From NCBI RefSeq assembly GCF_003416895.1, contig NZ_QVIO01000007.1:305610-369609 (forward strand): a DNA stretch of 64,000 nt, read 5' to 3'. This DNA is from Duganella sp. BJB476. GTDB taxonomy: Bacteria; Pseudomonadota; Gammaproteobacteria; Burkholderiales; Burkholderiaceae_D. Of the stretch, positions 34,209-43,118 are shown in pieces (position 1 is the first letter of the stretch; each line of letters starts with the position of its first letter). The translations under genes were made by a program, and so were the position numbers. The notes beneath the pieces are model-generated. The model worked only from the letters and a program-made list of their open reading frames with translations. It was not told where the DNA came from and did not search any database.

Positions 34209-35509
34209 ACCGTCTTTTCTGGCGCTTTGCACTGCTGGTGATGCTGGCCATCACGCTGGCGACCTGCGCGATCTACTTCACCTTCAGCCGCCTGTTCGGC
34301 GATCCGCTGGAGGAGATCGCGCGCCGCCAGGCGGCCGGCCAGATCTTCCTGCTGGAGCAGTATATCGACAAGGCGCCCAGCGACGAATGGCTGCCGCGCC
34401 TGAACAAGGTGCGCGAAGTGTCCGAAGCCACGCTGGAGCTGCAGCCGCTGCCAACGGCACTGGCGGCGCTGCCCCCCTCCAAACGCGAGCAGCTGCTGCA
34501 AGGCGCGGTGATCATCGACGTCGGCGGCAAGGCGTTCTACCGCCGCGTCGACACCACCGGCGCGCGCTACATCGGTAGCGACGACGACGTGATCCACGCT
34601 CAGCGCCTGCCGATCGACATCGGCCAGGCGCTGAGCATGGAAGCCATCCGCTTCGGCGTGATCGCGCTGTTCCTGCTGGTGCCGATAGGCTGGTGGACGC
34701 GCCGGCACTGGCGCGGTTTGCTGGCGCTGTCGAAGGTGGCCGACGATTTCGGCCAGGGTAACCTGGCGGCGCGGGCCGAGGTGCGGCCGGCGTCGAGCAT
34801 AGCGCCGCTGGCCTGCCGCATCAACGACATGGCCGAGCGTATCGGTCTGCTGATGGACGCGCACAAGAACCTGCTGCGCTCCGTGTCGCACGAGCTGCGC
34901 ACGCCGATCGCGCGGCTGGAGTTCGGCCTGGAGCTGCTGCGCGAGCGCCACGCGGCCGACGACCCGTCGCTGCAAAAACGCATCGTGGCGATGGAGACCG
35001 ATGTCGACGAATTGAAAACGCTGGTCAACGAACTGCTGGGCCTGACGCAGCTCGACCAGGCGCAACCCATGCCGCGCCAGCTGTTCTCGCTGGCGCCGCT
35101 GCTGCAAGGCTGCGCGCCGCCGCAGTCCCCGGCGCAAGGACAGCAGTTCAGCGCCAGCATCGCCGGAGGCCTGGGCGAGCTGCAAGGCGACGCCCGCCTG
35201 CTGGCGCGCGCCGTCAACAACCTGCTGGGCAACGCCGCCAAGTACGCGGTCTCGCGCGTCGTGCTGTCGGCCGAACGCGATGGCAGCGCCGTGCACATCA
35301 CGGTGGAGGACGACGGCCCCGGGATCCCGCCTGAGGCGCGCGAGCGCGTGTTCGAACCCTTCTACCGACTGGCCCGCGAACAGGACTACGCCGCCAGCGG
35401 CTACGGCCTGGGTCTCGCCATCACCGCCAAAGCCGTCCAGCTGCACGGCGGCGCCATCGCCATCGACGATTCGCCTCTGGGCGGCGCCCGCATCACCATC
35501 ACTTTATAG
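34205..35509 (+). CDS. Sensor histidine kinase, RstB-like
   Basis: 434 residues: N-terminal membrane helix (about 5-25), a periplasmic domain of about 120 residues, a second helix (about 150-170), HAMP, a HisKA domain with SVSHELRTPIARLEFGL (His near 228) and HATPase with DDGPGIPPEAR and the G-L-G-L box. It pairs with the upstream OmpR-type regulator by overlap. Likely stimulus is envelope or outer-membrane stress, given the divergent barrel genes, but this is inference. Confidence 0.92.
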   Translation: MNRLFWRFALLVMLAITLATCAIYFTFSRLFGDPLEEIARRQAAGQIFLLEQYIDKAPSDEWLPRLNKVREVSEATLELQPLPTALAALPPSKREQLLQGAVIIDVGGKAFYRRVDTTGARYIGSDDDVIHAQRLPIDIGQALSMEAIRFGVIALFLLVPIGWWTRRHWRGLLALSKVADDFGQGNLAARAEVRPASSIAPLACRINDMAERIGLLMDAHKNLLRSVSHELRTPIARLEFGLELLRERHAADDPSLQKRIVAMETDVDELKTLVNELLGLTQLDQAQPMPRQLFSLAPLLQGCAPPQSPAQGQQFSASIAGGLGELQGDARLLARAVNNLLGNAAKYAVSRVVLSAERDGSAVHITVEDDGPGIPPEARERVFEPFYRLAREQDYAASGYGLGLAITAKAVQLHGGAIAIDDSPLGGARITITL

Positions 35510-35522
35510 ACAATCCTGTCTA
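35507..35522. promoter_or_regulatory. Inverted repeat TAGACA-N4-TGTCTA, candidate BlaI operator
   Basis: A perfect 6+6 dyad with four-base spacer that includes the kinase stop codon. The same TGTCTA/TAGACA arms form the palindrome at 35571-35580 just upstream of the blaI-like gene. BlaI/MecI-type repressors bind short dyads of this kind. Confidence 0.45.
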
Positions 35523-35570
35523 CGCTAAGCAACACGCTGTGGCGGCGCTGGAAATTAAAGTATACATTTT

Positions 35571-35580
35571 TGTCTAGACA
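35571..35580. promoter_or_regulatory. Palindrome TGTCTAGACA, candidate BlaI operator over the blaI promoter
   Basis: A perfect ten-base palindrome sharing arms with the site at 35507. It overlaps a possible -35 (TTGTCT at 35570) that is 17 bases from AATACT at 35593, a plausible but weak promoter for the repressor gene starting at 35624. Occupancy would block that promoter, as in autorepressed bla/mec systems. Confidence 0.45.
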
Positions 35581-35623
35581 GACTAATCTACAAATACTTT
35601 AGCAAGCCCACAAGAGACACATC

Positions 35624-35995
35624 ATGAGCATACCCAAACCGACCGCCGCCGAACTCGATCTACTGCAAGCCCTGTGGCCACTCGGCTCGGCCACCGCCAA
35701 GCAGGTGCACGAGGCCATGCTGGAACAGAAACCGGAGCTAGCCTACGGCACCGTGCTGCGACTGATGCAGATCATGCACACCAAGGGCATCCTGATCCGC
35801 GACGAAAGCCAGCGCTCGCACATCTACGCGCCGGCGCAGGCGCAGGACGCGCTGCAAACCAATCTGCTGAAGGACCTGATGCAGAAGGCTTTCGCCGGCT
35901 CGGCCAAGGCGCTGGTGCTGGCGGCGCTGCGCTCCGGCATCTCGAAGAAGGAGCGCGAAGAGATCGAGAAAATCCTCAAGGATGAAAAGAAATGA
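35624..35995 (+). CDS. BlaI/MecI/CopY-family transcriptional repressor
   Basis: 123 residues. The N-terminal winged helix is seen as PTAAELDLLQALWPLGSATAKQVHE and YGTVLRLMQIMHTKGIL, a BlaI signature, followed by a C-terminal dimerisation helix region. In the BlaI/BlaR1 logic the repressor is inactivated when the membrane peptidase of the next gene is activated. A GAGACACATC segment precedes the ATG. Overlaps the M56 gene by four bases. Confidence 0.92.
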   Translation: MSIPKPTAAELDLLQALWPLGSATAKQVHEAMLEQKPELAYGTVLRLMQIMHTKGILIRDESQRSHIYAPAQAQDALQTNLLKDLMQKAFAGSAKALVLAALRSGISKKEREEIEKILKDEKK

Positions 35996-37260
35996 GCGCC
36001 TTCATTTTCGCCCTCGGCCTGACGCTGATGCACTTCCTGTGGCAAGGCCTGCTGCTGGGCTGCGCCACCGCCGTTGCCCTGACCTTGCTGCGTAATAGCC
36101 GCGCCGAATACCGCTATCTGGTGGCCTGCTCGGCGCTGCTGGCCTGCCTGTGCTGGCCGGCGCTTGAACTGTATCAGCGCATGACCGGCGGCGCCGACAT
36201 CACCGGCGTGATCGGCACCGGCATGCTGCGGCTGGCCGCGCAGTCCATCGTCGGCAACGGCCAGCCGTTCGACCTGCGCGACTCGGTGCGCGACATCGTC
36301 GCCCTGTGGGCCTTGTGCGCCATCGTGCTGTCGCTGCGCATGGTACTCGGCCTGCTGTGGATAGACCGCGCCGCCAAGCATTGCGACTGCCGCCACCGCC
36401 AGGACCAACTGCGCTGGGAAGCCAGCCTGGCGCGCCTCGCCGAGCGCTTCGGCATCGGCCGCAAGGTGCGGCTGCGCATCGTCGACACGGTGTCCAGCCC
36501 GATCACCGCCGGCTTGTGGCGTCCTATCGTGCTGCTGCCGGCCGCGCTGGTGGCGGGCATGCCGCCCGATCTGCTGGAGGCGCTGCTGGCGCACGAAGTG
36601 GCGCACATCAAACGCCATGATTACCTGATTAACCTGCTTCAGAACGTGATCGAAACGCTGCTGTTCTACCACCCTGCCGTCTGGTGGATCTCGCGCCGCA
36701 TTCGCATCGAACGCGAACTGATCGCAGACGATTTCGCAGCAAGGCAGCTCGGCGAACCGCGGCGTCTGGCCCTTGCACTTTCAGAGCTGGAGCGTCTCCA
36801 GTTCTCAACTCACCACCTGGCCCAAGCGGCCAACGGAGGAAATTTGATGGATCGTATTCAACGTCTGTGCCGCCCTGCCCCGCAGGCCCTGAACTGGAAA
36901 GCCGCCTTGCCGATGCTGGGGTTGGCGCTGGCCTGCATGTCGATTTACGCGGAGGCGGTGGCCGCCGACAAGGCCGCCGTGGCGAACGTGCATGCCGTCG
37001 CCGACTTCAGCACCTGCAGCAAGCCGAAATGGCCGGAAGGCGCCATTGCACGGAAGGAGACCGGCACCGTGACGCTGAAGTTCCTGGTCGGCACCGACGG
37101 CAAGTTCAAAGAATCGCAGGTGGCGAAATCCAGCGGCCATCCGGACCTGGACGAAGCGGCCCGCACCGGCATCGAGAAGTGCTCGTTCAAGCCCGCCACC
37201 AGCGCCGGCAAGCCGGTGGAATCGTGGATGCAGATGCAGTACGTGTGGGTGCTGAAGTAA
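35992..37260 (+). CDS. M56 (BlaR1-like) membrane peptidase with C-terminal TonB domain
   Basis: 422 residues. Several N-terminal membrane helices are followed by the zinc motif HEVAH (in LLAHEVAHIKRHDYL, about residues 202-206) and the downstream Glu in ERELIADDFA. After a last hydrophobic segment (about 305-325), residues 335-422 form a TonB C-terminal-like domain: PKWPEGA, GTVTLKFLVGTDGKF, SSGHPDLDEAA and KCSFKPAT. BlaR1 carries a penicillin-binding sensor at this place, so this protein should not sense beta-lactams. M56-TonB fusions are known, but their signal is not. The TonB part may sense or push an outer membrane partner. Confidence 0.88.
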   Translation: MSAFIFALGLTLMHFLWQGLLLGCATAVALTLLRNSRAEYRYLVACSALLACLCWPALELYQRMTGGADITGVIGTGMLRLAAQSIVGNGQPFDLRDSVRDIVALWALCAIVLSLRMVLGLLWIDRAAKHCDCRHRQDQLRWEASLARLAERFGIGRKVRLRIVDTVSSPITAGLWRPIVLLPAALVAGMPPDLLEALLAHEVAHIKRHDYLINLLQNVIETLLFYHPAVWWISRRIRIERELIADDFAARQLGEPRRLALALSELERLQFSTHHLAQAANGGNLMDRIQRLCRPAPQALNWKAALPMLGLALACMSIYAEAVAADKAAVANVHAVADFSTCSKPKWPEGAIARKETGTVTLKFLVGTDGKFKESQVAKSSGHPDLDEAARTGIEKCSFKPATSAGKPVESWMQMQYVWVLK

Positions 37261-37262
37261 AT

Positions 37263-38123
37263 CTAGTGGGCGGGGCTTAACGCCATCCACGCCAGGATGT
37301 CGGCAAAGATCTGCTCGCGATTGAGCTCATTGAAATTCTCGTGGTAGTTTTGCGGATGCCGCTGGTAGGTCAACAGCGCCGGCGGCACCGATTTCAGCAT
37401 CTTCTCCGCCGCATCGGCGTCGGCCAGCTTGTCGTCGCCGGCCACCACCGCGAACAGCGGATGCGTCCAGCCGGCCATGCGCGGCGCCAGCCCTTGCTGG
37501 GCATGGGTCAGCGCGTTGCCGAAGCGGACCGTGATCTCAGTGGCGCGGACGCCGTCGCGTTCATCGTCGTGATGGCGGGCGGTGATGGCGCTGTCGTGGG
37601 TCAGCATGTCGGTCAACGGCGCCAGCGGCACCTTCATGCGCGGCGCCAGCGCGCCCAGCACGCCGGCCAGCGCCAGCAGCACCGGCGACACCTTGATCGC
37701 GTTCACATAGTACGGCGACGACAGGATGAAGCCCTTGATGGCGGCGTCGCCGGCGAAGTGGCCCAGGCCCAGGTGGGTGGCGATCAGCGCGCCCATCGAA
37801 TGGCCCATGACATACACCGGCAAGCCGGGATACTGCTGCTTGACCCACTGCAGGAAAGCCACGCTGTCGTCCAGGAAGACGCCGAAGCCGGGAATGTCGA
37901 CCCGGCGCGCATCCTGGTGGCCGCACAAGTCGTAGGCCACGGTGGCGATGCCGTGCTGGCGGAAGTACAGCGCCGGCGTGACGTAGTCGCCCGCGTGCGC
38001 CATGCCGCCGTGGATGGCCAGGATCACCGCGCGCGGCGCGGCCGGTTCCCAGATGTGGACGCGGCGCTCGGCCTGCGGACCGGCGCGGAAGCTGGCCAGG
38101 CGGTCTTCGGAGAACCGCATCAA
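37263..38123 (-). CDS. Alpha/beta hydrolase (monoacylglycerol lipase-like)
   Basis: 286 residues with the nucleophile elbow G-H-S-M-G (in YVMGHSMGALIATH, Ser near residue 111), an early H-G-G-M oxyanion loop (AIHGGMAHAGDY), a later Asp (VVAGDDKLAD) and His (RHPQNYHENFNE). The layout is that of the serine aminopeptidase S33/monoglyceride lipase group. Substrate is probably a lipid ester. It overlaps the gene upstream by four bases. Confidence 0.87.
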   Translation of the reverse strand: MMRFSEDRLASFRAGPQAERRVHIWEPAAPRAVILAIHGGMAHAGDYVTPALYFRQHGIATVAYDLCGHQDARRVDIPGFGVFLDDSVAFLQWVKQQYPGLPVYVMGHSMGALIATHLGLGHFAGDAAIKGFILSSPYYVNAIKVSPVLLALAGVLGALAPRMKVPLAPLTDMLTHDSAITARHHDDERDGVRATEITVRFGNALTHAQQGLAPRMAGWTHPLFAVVAGDDKLADADAAEKMLKSVPPALLTYQRHPQNYHENFNELNREQIFADILAWMALSPAH

Positions 38124-38491
38124 GCCGTGATACTCAGGTTGATGCCCATGTCGACCAGCAGCTTCAGGTCGGCCAGCGTGAAGTCCAGGCTGGGGGTCGC
38201 TTCGCCGCGTTCGGTGGTGAAGGAGATGCGCAGCTCGGCCGCGACATCGGAACGCTCAAAGTGGATGCCGCGCGCTTGGCACTCGGCCAGGTAATGGCGG
38301 ATCTGCTTGAGCAGCTGGTCCGGGTTCTGGTCGGCGCCGACGGCCACATAGAAGCCCGAATCCAGGCGCACCCGGCCGTCGGGCTTGACGTCGCCCTTTT
38401 CCCAGTCGCTGTCCGGCTCGGTCGGCAATCCGTCGCGGATGTCGTACAGGCCGTCGTCGTCGCCGTGCACCTTCAGTGTTGCGATGTTCAT
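38120..38491 (-). CDS. DUF4279-like small protein
   Basis: 123 residues, acidic, no signal peptide. Pattern with an N-terminal strand, a KGDVKPDGRVRLDSGF segment, an amphipathic helix (PDQLLKQIRHYLAE) and the terminal LADLKLLVDMGINLSI recalls DUF4279. The assignment is by shape only. It is translationally coupled to the hydrolase gene that follows it. Confidence 0.6.
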   Translation of the reverse strand: MNIATLKVHGDDDGLYDIRDGLPTEPDSDWEKGDVKPDGRVRLDSGFYVAVGADQNPDQLLKQIRHYLAECQARGIHFERSDVAAELRISFTTERGEATPSLDFTLADLKLLVDMGINLSITA

Positions 38492-38566
38492 GGGTTTGCC
38501 CCTTGGTCTCCGGTATACCGAATGAGGTTACATCAAAGAAATTTCAAAGTCTAGCAATATGGCTAG

Positions 38567-39244
38567 TTAGGCAATGCCGTAACGGGTGCGGTAGGCGGCC
38601 ACGGCGTCCTTGTATTGCAACAGCTGTGGATCGGCGCCGGCGCCGTTCAGGTAGCTGAACAGGTCGTCCAGGTTGCCGATCGAAATGACCGGGATGTTGT
38701 AGGCCTTGGCCACTTCCTGCACCGCCGAGCTGGGCGACAGCTGGTCGTCCTTGCCCGAGCGTTCCATGCGGTCCAGCGCGATCAGCACGGCGCAGGGTTC
38801 GGCGCCGGCGGCGCGTATCATGTCCACCGATTCGCGCACCGAGGTGCCGGCCGAGATCACGTCGTCGATGATGACGACCTTGCCTTGCAGCTTGGCACCG
38901 ACGATGGTGCCGCCTTCGCCGTGGTCCTTGGCTTCCTTGCGGTTGAAGGCGAACGAGGTGTTGCGGCCCTTGCCGGCCAGCGCCACCGCCGTGGCCGAGG
39001 CCAGCGTGATGCCCTTGTAGGCGGGGCCGAACAGCATGTCGAACTCGACGCCGGAGTCCAGCAGCGTCTGCGCGTAGAACTGGGCCAGCTGGGCCAAGGT
39101 CGCGCCGTCATGGAACAGGCCGGCGTTGAAGAAGTACGGCGACTGGCGCCCGGCCTTGGTGGTGAAGTCGCCGAAGCGCAACACACCGGTTTTGACCGAA
39201 AATTCGATAAATTGCTGGCGCAGGGGGTTCAGTGGATTCGTCAT
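38567..39244 (-). CDS. pyrE: Orotate phosphoribosyltransferase
   Basis: 225 residues. It transfers the phosphoribosyl group from PRPP to orotate in pyrimidine synthesis. The PRPP-binding motif is VVIIDDVISAGTS, and FGPAYKGI and FNRKEAKDHGEGG are typical active-loop segments. It is divergent from xthA, with a 76-base gap that must contain both promoters. The pyrE-xthA divergent pairing is common in betaproteobacteria. Confidence 0.97.
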   Translation of the reverse strand: MTNPLNPLRQQFIEFSVKTGVLRFGDFTTKAGRQSPYFFNAGLFHDGATLAQLAQFYAQTLLDSGVEFDMLFGPAYKGITLASATAVALAGKGRNTSFAFNRKEAKDHGEGGTIVGAKLQGKVVIIDDVISAGTSVRESVDMIRAAGAEPCAVLIALDRMERSGKDDQLSPSSAVQEVAKAYNIPVISIGNLDDLFSYLNGAGADPQLLQYKDAVAAYRTRYGIA

Positions 39245-39320
39245 ACTGCCTCATTTCTGTAAAGTGCCTGTATTTTAACGCTACACTAGCGCATTCCAAA
39301 ATTTACGCATCGAATCGACC

Positions 39321-40088
39321 ATGCCAAAAATCATCTCTGCCAATCTGAACGGCATCCGTTCCGCCTCCACCAAGGGCTTTTTCAAATGGATGGCCATGCA
39401 GGACGCCGATTTCGTCTGTGTCCAGGAATTGAAGGCGCAGGCTCCGGACATGACGCCGGAATTCCTCAATCCGGGCGGCTACCACGGCCATTTCCACTAT
39501 GCCGAGAAAAAAGGCTATTCCGGCACCGGCGTCTACAGCAAGATCGAGCCGGACCGCGTGGTGATCGGCTTCGGTTCGCCGGAGTTCGACGCCGAGGGCC
39601 GCTATGTGCGTTGCGATTTCGGCAACCTGACGGTGATTTCCGTGTATTGCCCGTCCGGCTCGTCCGGTCCGGAGCGCCAGGAAGCCAAGTTCCGCTTCAT
39701 GGACCTGTTCCTGCCGCACCTGCAAGCCTTGCACGCAGAGGGCCGCGAAGTGGTCATCTGCGGCGACTGGAACATCGCCCACAAGGAAATCGACCTGAAG
39801 AACTGGAAGGGCAACAAGAAGAATTCCGGCTTCCTGCCGGAAGAGCGCGAGTGGATGACGCGCGTCTTCGACGAAGTGGGCTACGTCGACGTGCACCGCG
39901 GCCTCGATCCGCGCGAAGAGCAATACACGTGGTGGAGCAACCGCGGCCAGGCGTACGCGAAGAACGTCGGCTGGCGCATCGACTACCACGTCGCCACCCC
40001 GGGCATCGCCGCCAAGGCCACCACGGTCGCGATCTACAAGGAAGAAAAGTTCTCCGACCACGCGCCGTTGACCATCACCTACGCGTAA
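39321..40088 (+). CDS. xthA: Exodeoxyribonuclease III
   Basis: 255 residues of the ExoIII/AP endonuclease family acting in base excision repair. Motifs: SANLNGIRSA (7-16), VQELKAQ with the metal-binding Glu, ICGDWNIAHKEIDLKN with the catalytic Asp-Asn, W-R-I-D-Y and the terminal FSDHAPL with the general-base His. It abuts the convergent pseudouridine synthase gene by one base. Confidence 0.96.
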   Translation: MPKIISANLNGIRSASTKGFFKWMAMQDADFVCVQELKAQAPDMTPEFLNPGGYHGHFHYAEKKGYSGTGVYSKIEPDRVVIGFGSPEFDAEGRYVRCDFGNLTVISVYCPSGSSGPERQEAKFRFMDLFLPHLQALHAEGREVVICGDWNIAHKEIDLKNWKGNKKNSGFLPEEREWMTRVFDEVGYVDVHRGLDPREEQYTWWSNRGQAYAKNVGWRIDYHVATPGIAAKATTVAIYKEEKFSDHAPLTITYA

Positions 40089-40976
40089 CTACAAGCTGCG
40101 GCGGCTGCGGAATTCGCGCCGCTCGCCGCTCAGCGGATCGGTGAAGGCGATGCGGCGCGCCAGCAGTTTCAAGGGCTGCGAGACGTCGTCCTGCTTGCAC
40201 GGCAGTGCCACCGGGTAGAAAGCGTCGTTGATGATGGGGATCCCCAGCGACGCCAGGTGCACGCGCAATTGATGCTTGCGGCCGGTGTGCGGATGCAGCC
40301 GGTACAAGGTGCAGTCGGCGCGGTGCTCGATGACGTCGATCAGCGTTTCGGAATTCGGCTCGCCCGGCTCCTCCTTCATGATGAAGAATTTGTCGCCGTC
40401 GACCATGCGGCTGCGGTAAGTAAAAGGGAAGTCGCGCCCGTGCAGGCGCGGCGCCAGCGCTTCGTACTCTTTCTCGATCACGCGCTTCTGGAACATCGAC
40501 TGGTAGGCGCCCCGACTGTCCTGGCGGCGCGAGAAGATCACCACGCCGGCCGTCTCGCGATCCAGCCGGTGGATCGGCGTCAGATCCTGCTCGCCCAGCT
40601 TTTTCTTCAGCCGCACCAGCAGCGTCTCGTGCAGGAAGCGGCCGGTCGGTATCATCGGCAGGAAGTGCGGCTTGTCGACCACCACCAGATGCTCGTCCAT
40701 GAACAGCACCTCTTCCTCGAACGGAATCGGCGTCTCGGCATCCAGCTCGCGATAGTAGAAGATGCGCATGCCGCGCCGGTAGGCGCTGTGCGGCGCCAGC
40801 TCGTTGCCGTCGCCGTCCACCACCTCATGCCGCGCCATGCGGTCGCGCCACGAGGCCTCCGTCACGTCGGGATAGCGCGCGATCAGGAAGGTGAGCAGGT
40901 CCGGCCACTGCCCTTCCGGCAGCCACAGATAGCTGGGCGCGACACCGTCGCGCATCGGCAGCGGAGCGCGCGACAT
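40089..40976 (-). CDS. RluA-family 23S rRNA/tRNA pseudouridine synthase
   Basis: 295 residues from the ATG at 40976. The catalytic motif IHRLDRETAGVVIFSR is present, with the essential Asp in HRLD, and PHTGRKHQLRVHLASLG near the C-terminus. The N-terminal 80 residues include an S4-like or extended segment (GQWPDLLTFLIARYPDV). The specific uridine is not clear from sequence. It starts in a TAATG junction with the M48 gene. Confidence 0.9.
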   Translation of the reverse strand: MSRAPLPMRDGVAPSYLWLPEGQWPDLLTFLIARYPDVTEASWRDRMARHEVVDGDGNELAPHSAYRRGMRIFYYRELDAETPIPFEEEVLFMDEHLVVVDKPHFLPMIPTGRFLHETLLVRLKKKLGEQDLTPIHRLDRETAGVVIFSRRQDSRGAYQSMFQKRVIEKEYEALAPRLHGRDFPFTYRSRMVDGDKFFIMKEEPGEPNSETLIDVIEHRADCTLYRLHPHTGRKHQLRVHLASLGIPIINDAFYPVALPCKQDDVSQPLKLLARRIAFTDPLSGERREFRSRRSL

Positions 40977-41866
40977 TATGAACGCGGCAGCGCCAGCGAG
41001 TGATACGGCGGCAGCGCGTTGGCATCCAGCCCCTTGGCGCGCGCGTACACCGGCAGCACCAGGTACATATTCTTGTTCATGTCCTCGATGCGCTTGCTGC
41101 CGCTCGGGTGGGTCGACAGGAAAGGCAGCGGCTGGCTCTTGTTCACCGCGCTCATTTTCTGCCACAGCGCGATGCCGGCGCGCGGATCGAAGCCGGCGCG
41201 GGCTGCCAGGTCCAGGCCAACCAGGTCGGCCTCGCTCTCGTCGCCGCGCGAGAAGCTCAGCGCGGCGCCCTGCGCCACCATACCGGCCGCCGCGTCGCCC
41301 AGGCGCGGATCAACGCCGAAGTAAGCCGAGCCAAGCGCGCCGGCGATGCGGGCGCCGACCGAGGTGATGGTGTTTTTGCCGGCCTGCTCGCGCGCGTGTT
41401 CGCGCAGCGCGTGGGCGATCTCGTGGCCCATGACCATCGCCACTTCGTCGTCCGTCAGGTTCAGCTTGGTCAGGATGCCGTTGTAGAAGGCGATGCGGCC
41501 ACCCGGCATGCAGAAGGCGTTCACCGTCGGCGAGTTGAGCAGGTTGACTTCCCACTTCCAGTTGGCGGAGTCCGGATTCCAGCGCGCGGTGAACGGGATC
41601 AGCCGCTTGGCGATGGCGCGCAGCCGTATCAGCTGCGGATTGCGCTCGGTGGCGACGGCGTCCTTCTGGTGGGCCTGGGCCAGCATCTGGTCGTACTGCA
41701 GCTTGGACTGCTGGTCGAACTGGCGGGCGTCGCCGCCGATGCCGCGCAGGCGCGACATGCTGGTGACGGGGATGCCGTCGTCCTGGCCACCGGCGGCTAC
41801 GGGCGCGACGGCGCCGGCGCAGCAGAGCAGCGCCAGCAAGGCGGCGTTTAATTTAAGCTGGTTCAT
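40976..41866 (-). CDS. M48 family zinc metallopeptidase (BepA/LoiP-like), secreted
   Basis: 296 residues with a signal peptide (about 1-27) and the zinc motif HEIAH (MVMGHEIAHALREH), with the third ligand Glu in RGDESEADLVGLDLAARAGFDP. Such periplasmic peptidases clear misfolded outer membrane proteins or assemble LPS transport parts. The start overlaps the end of the MFS gene by 14 bases. Confidence 0.92.
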   Translation of the reverse strand: MNQLKLNAALLALLCCAGAVAPVAAGGQDDGIPVTSMSRLRGIGGDARQFDQQSKLQYDQMLAQAHQKDAVATERNPQLIRLRAIAKRLIPFTARWNPDSANWKWEVNLLNSPTVNAFCMPGGRIAFYNGILTKLNLTDDEVAMVMGHEIAHALREHAREQAGKNTITSVGARIAGALGSAYFGVDPRLGDAAAGMVAQGAALSFSRGDESEADLVGLDLAARAGFDPRAGIALWQKMSAVNKSQPLPFLSTHPSGSKRIEDMNKNMYLVLPVYARAKGLDANALPPYHSLALPRS

Positions 41867-43118
41867 TCCTGGTATTCCATGGGGCGATTTTAGGCAGCAT
41901 CATCATGGCAGGAAACGCCAGGATGAAGCACACAATAAAGAACCAGAACCATCCGGTTTCCGCCACTATATACCCGACCGAGGAATTGATGAATGTGCGC
42001 GGCACCGCGGCCAGGCTGGAAAACAAGGCGTACTGGGTGGCCGTATAGCGCGGATCGGTGGCGCGCGACATGAAGGCCACCAGCGCCGCCGCGCCCAGCC
42101 CCAGGCTGGCGAAGGCTTCGAAGCCGAACACGGCGCTCAGCAGCAGCGGATCGGGCCCGGTCTTGGCCAGCCAGGCGAAGCCCAGGATGGCGATCGCCTG
42201 CAACACGCCGAACACCCACAAGGCGCGGTTGATGCCCAGCTTGATCATCCAGATGCCGCCGACGGCGCCGCCGGCCAGCGCCGCCCACCAGCCGGTGGCG
42301 TTGGCCGCCAGGCCGATCTGCTTGGTGGTGAAGCCGATATCGAGGAAGAACTTGGTCGACAGCGCAGTGGCCATGCTGTCGCCGATTTTGTAGAGCAGCA
42401 CAAAGCCGATGATCAGCAAGGCCTGGTTCCAGCCATCGCGCTGCACGAACTCGCGGAACGGCAGCACCACCGCTTCCTGCAGGTTCTTGGGCGGCGCGCC
42501 ATACACGGCGGGCTCCTTGGCCAGCAGCGTGCAAATGAAACCCGGCAGCATGAAGGCGGCGACGATCCAGAACACAGCCTGCCACGGCATGCTGTCCGCC
42601 AGCACCAGCCCCAGCGCGCTTGGAATCAGGCTGGCGGCCTTGTAGGCGTTGACGACGATAGCCGCGCCCAGGCCCTGCTCGTTCTCGGCCAGGATCTCGC
42701 GGCGGTAGGCGTCGATCACCACGTCCTGGCTGGCCGACAGGAAGGCGATCACGAACACCGTGCCGGCGATCAGGGTCAGCTCCAGCTTCGGATCCAGCAT
42801 GCCGAGGCCGCCGATCACCAGGAACAGCGCCAGCTGCGTCAACGCCATCCAGCCGCGCCGCCGGCCCAGCGAGCCGATGGCGTAGCGGTCCATGAACGGC
42901 GCCCACAGGAACTTGAAGGTGTACGGGAAGGTCACCAGCGCGAACAGGCCCAGCGCCTTCACGTCCAGCCCGGACTTGGCCAGCCACGCCTGCATCAGGT
43001 AGATCAGCGTGTACAGCGGCAGGCCGGAGCTGAAGCCCAGGAACAGAATGGAGACGGTGCGGCCGTTCAGGTAGGTGCGCCAGCCGGGCGCGCTCGATGG
43101 CTGTTCCTGGATCGTCAT
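41853..43118 (-). CDS. MFS transporter, AmpG (muropeptide permease)-like
   Basis: 421 residues with about twelve membrane helices. The N-terminal half has the AmpG-type FSSGLPLYTLIYLMQAWLAKSGLDVKALGL, and the loop DRYAIGSLGRRRGW is the MFS motif A region. AmpG imports anhydro-muropeptides for recycling. The family also carries related transporters, so the substrate is likely but not certain. It begins at the last base of metW (1-base overlap). Confidence 0.88.
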   Translation of the reverse strand: MTIQEQPSSAPGWRTYLNGRTVSILFLGFSSGLPLYTLIYLMQAWLAKSGLDVKALGLFALVTFPYTFKFLWAPFMDRYAIGSLGRRRGWMALTQLALFLVIGGLGMLDPKLELTLIAGTVFVIAFLSASQDVVIDAYRREILAENEQGLGAAIVVNAYKAASLIPSALGLVLADSMPWQAVFWIVAAFMLPGFICTLLAKEPAVYGAPPKNLQEAVVLPFREFVQRDGWNQALLIIGFVLLYKIGDSMATALSTKFFLDIGFTTKQIGLAANATGWWAALAGGAVGGIWMIKLGINRALWVFGVLQAIAILGFAWLAKTGPDPLLLSAVFGFEAFASLGLGAAALVAFMSRATDPRYTATQYALFSSLAAVPRTFINSSVGYIVAETGWFWFFIVCFILAFPAMMMLPKIAPWNTRNEPA

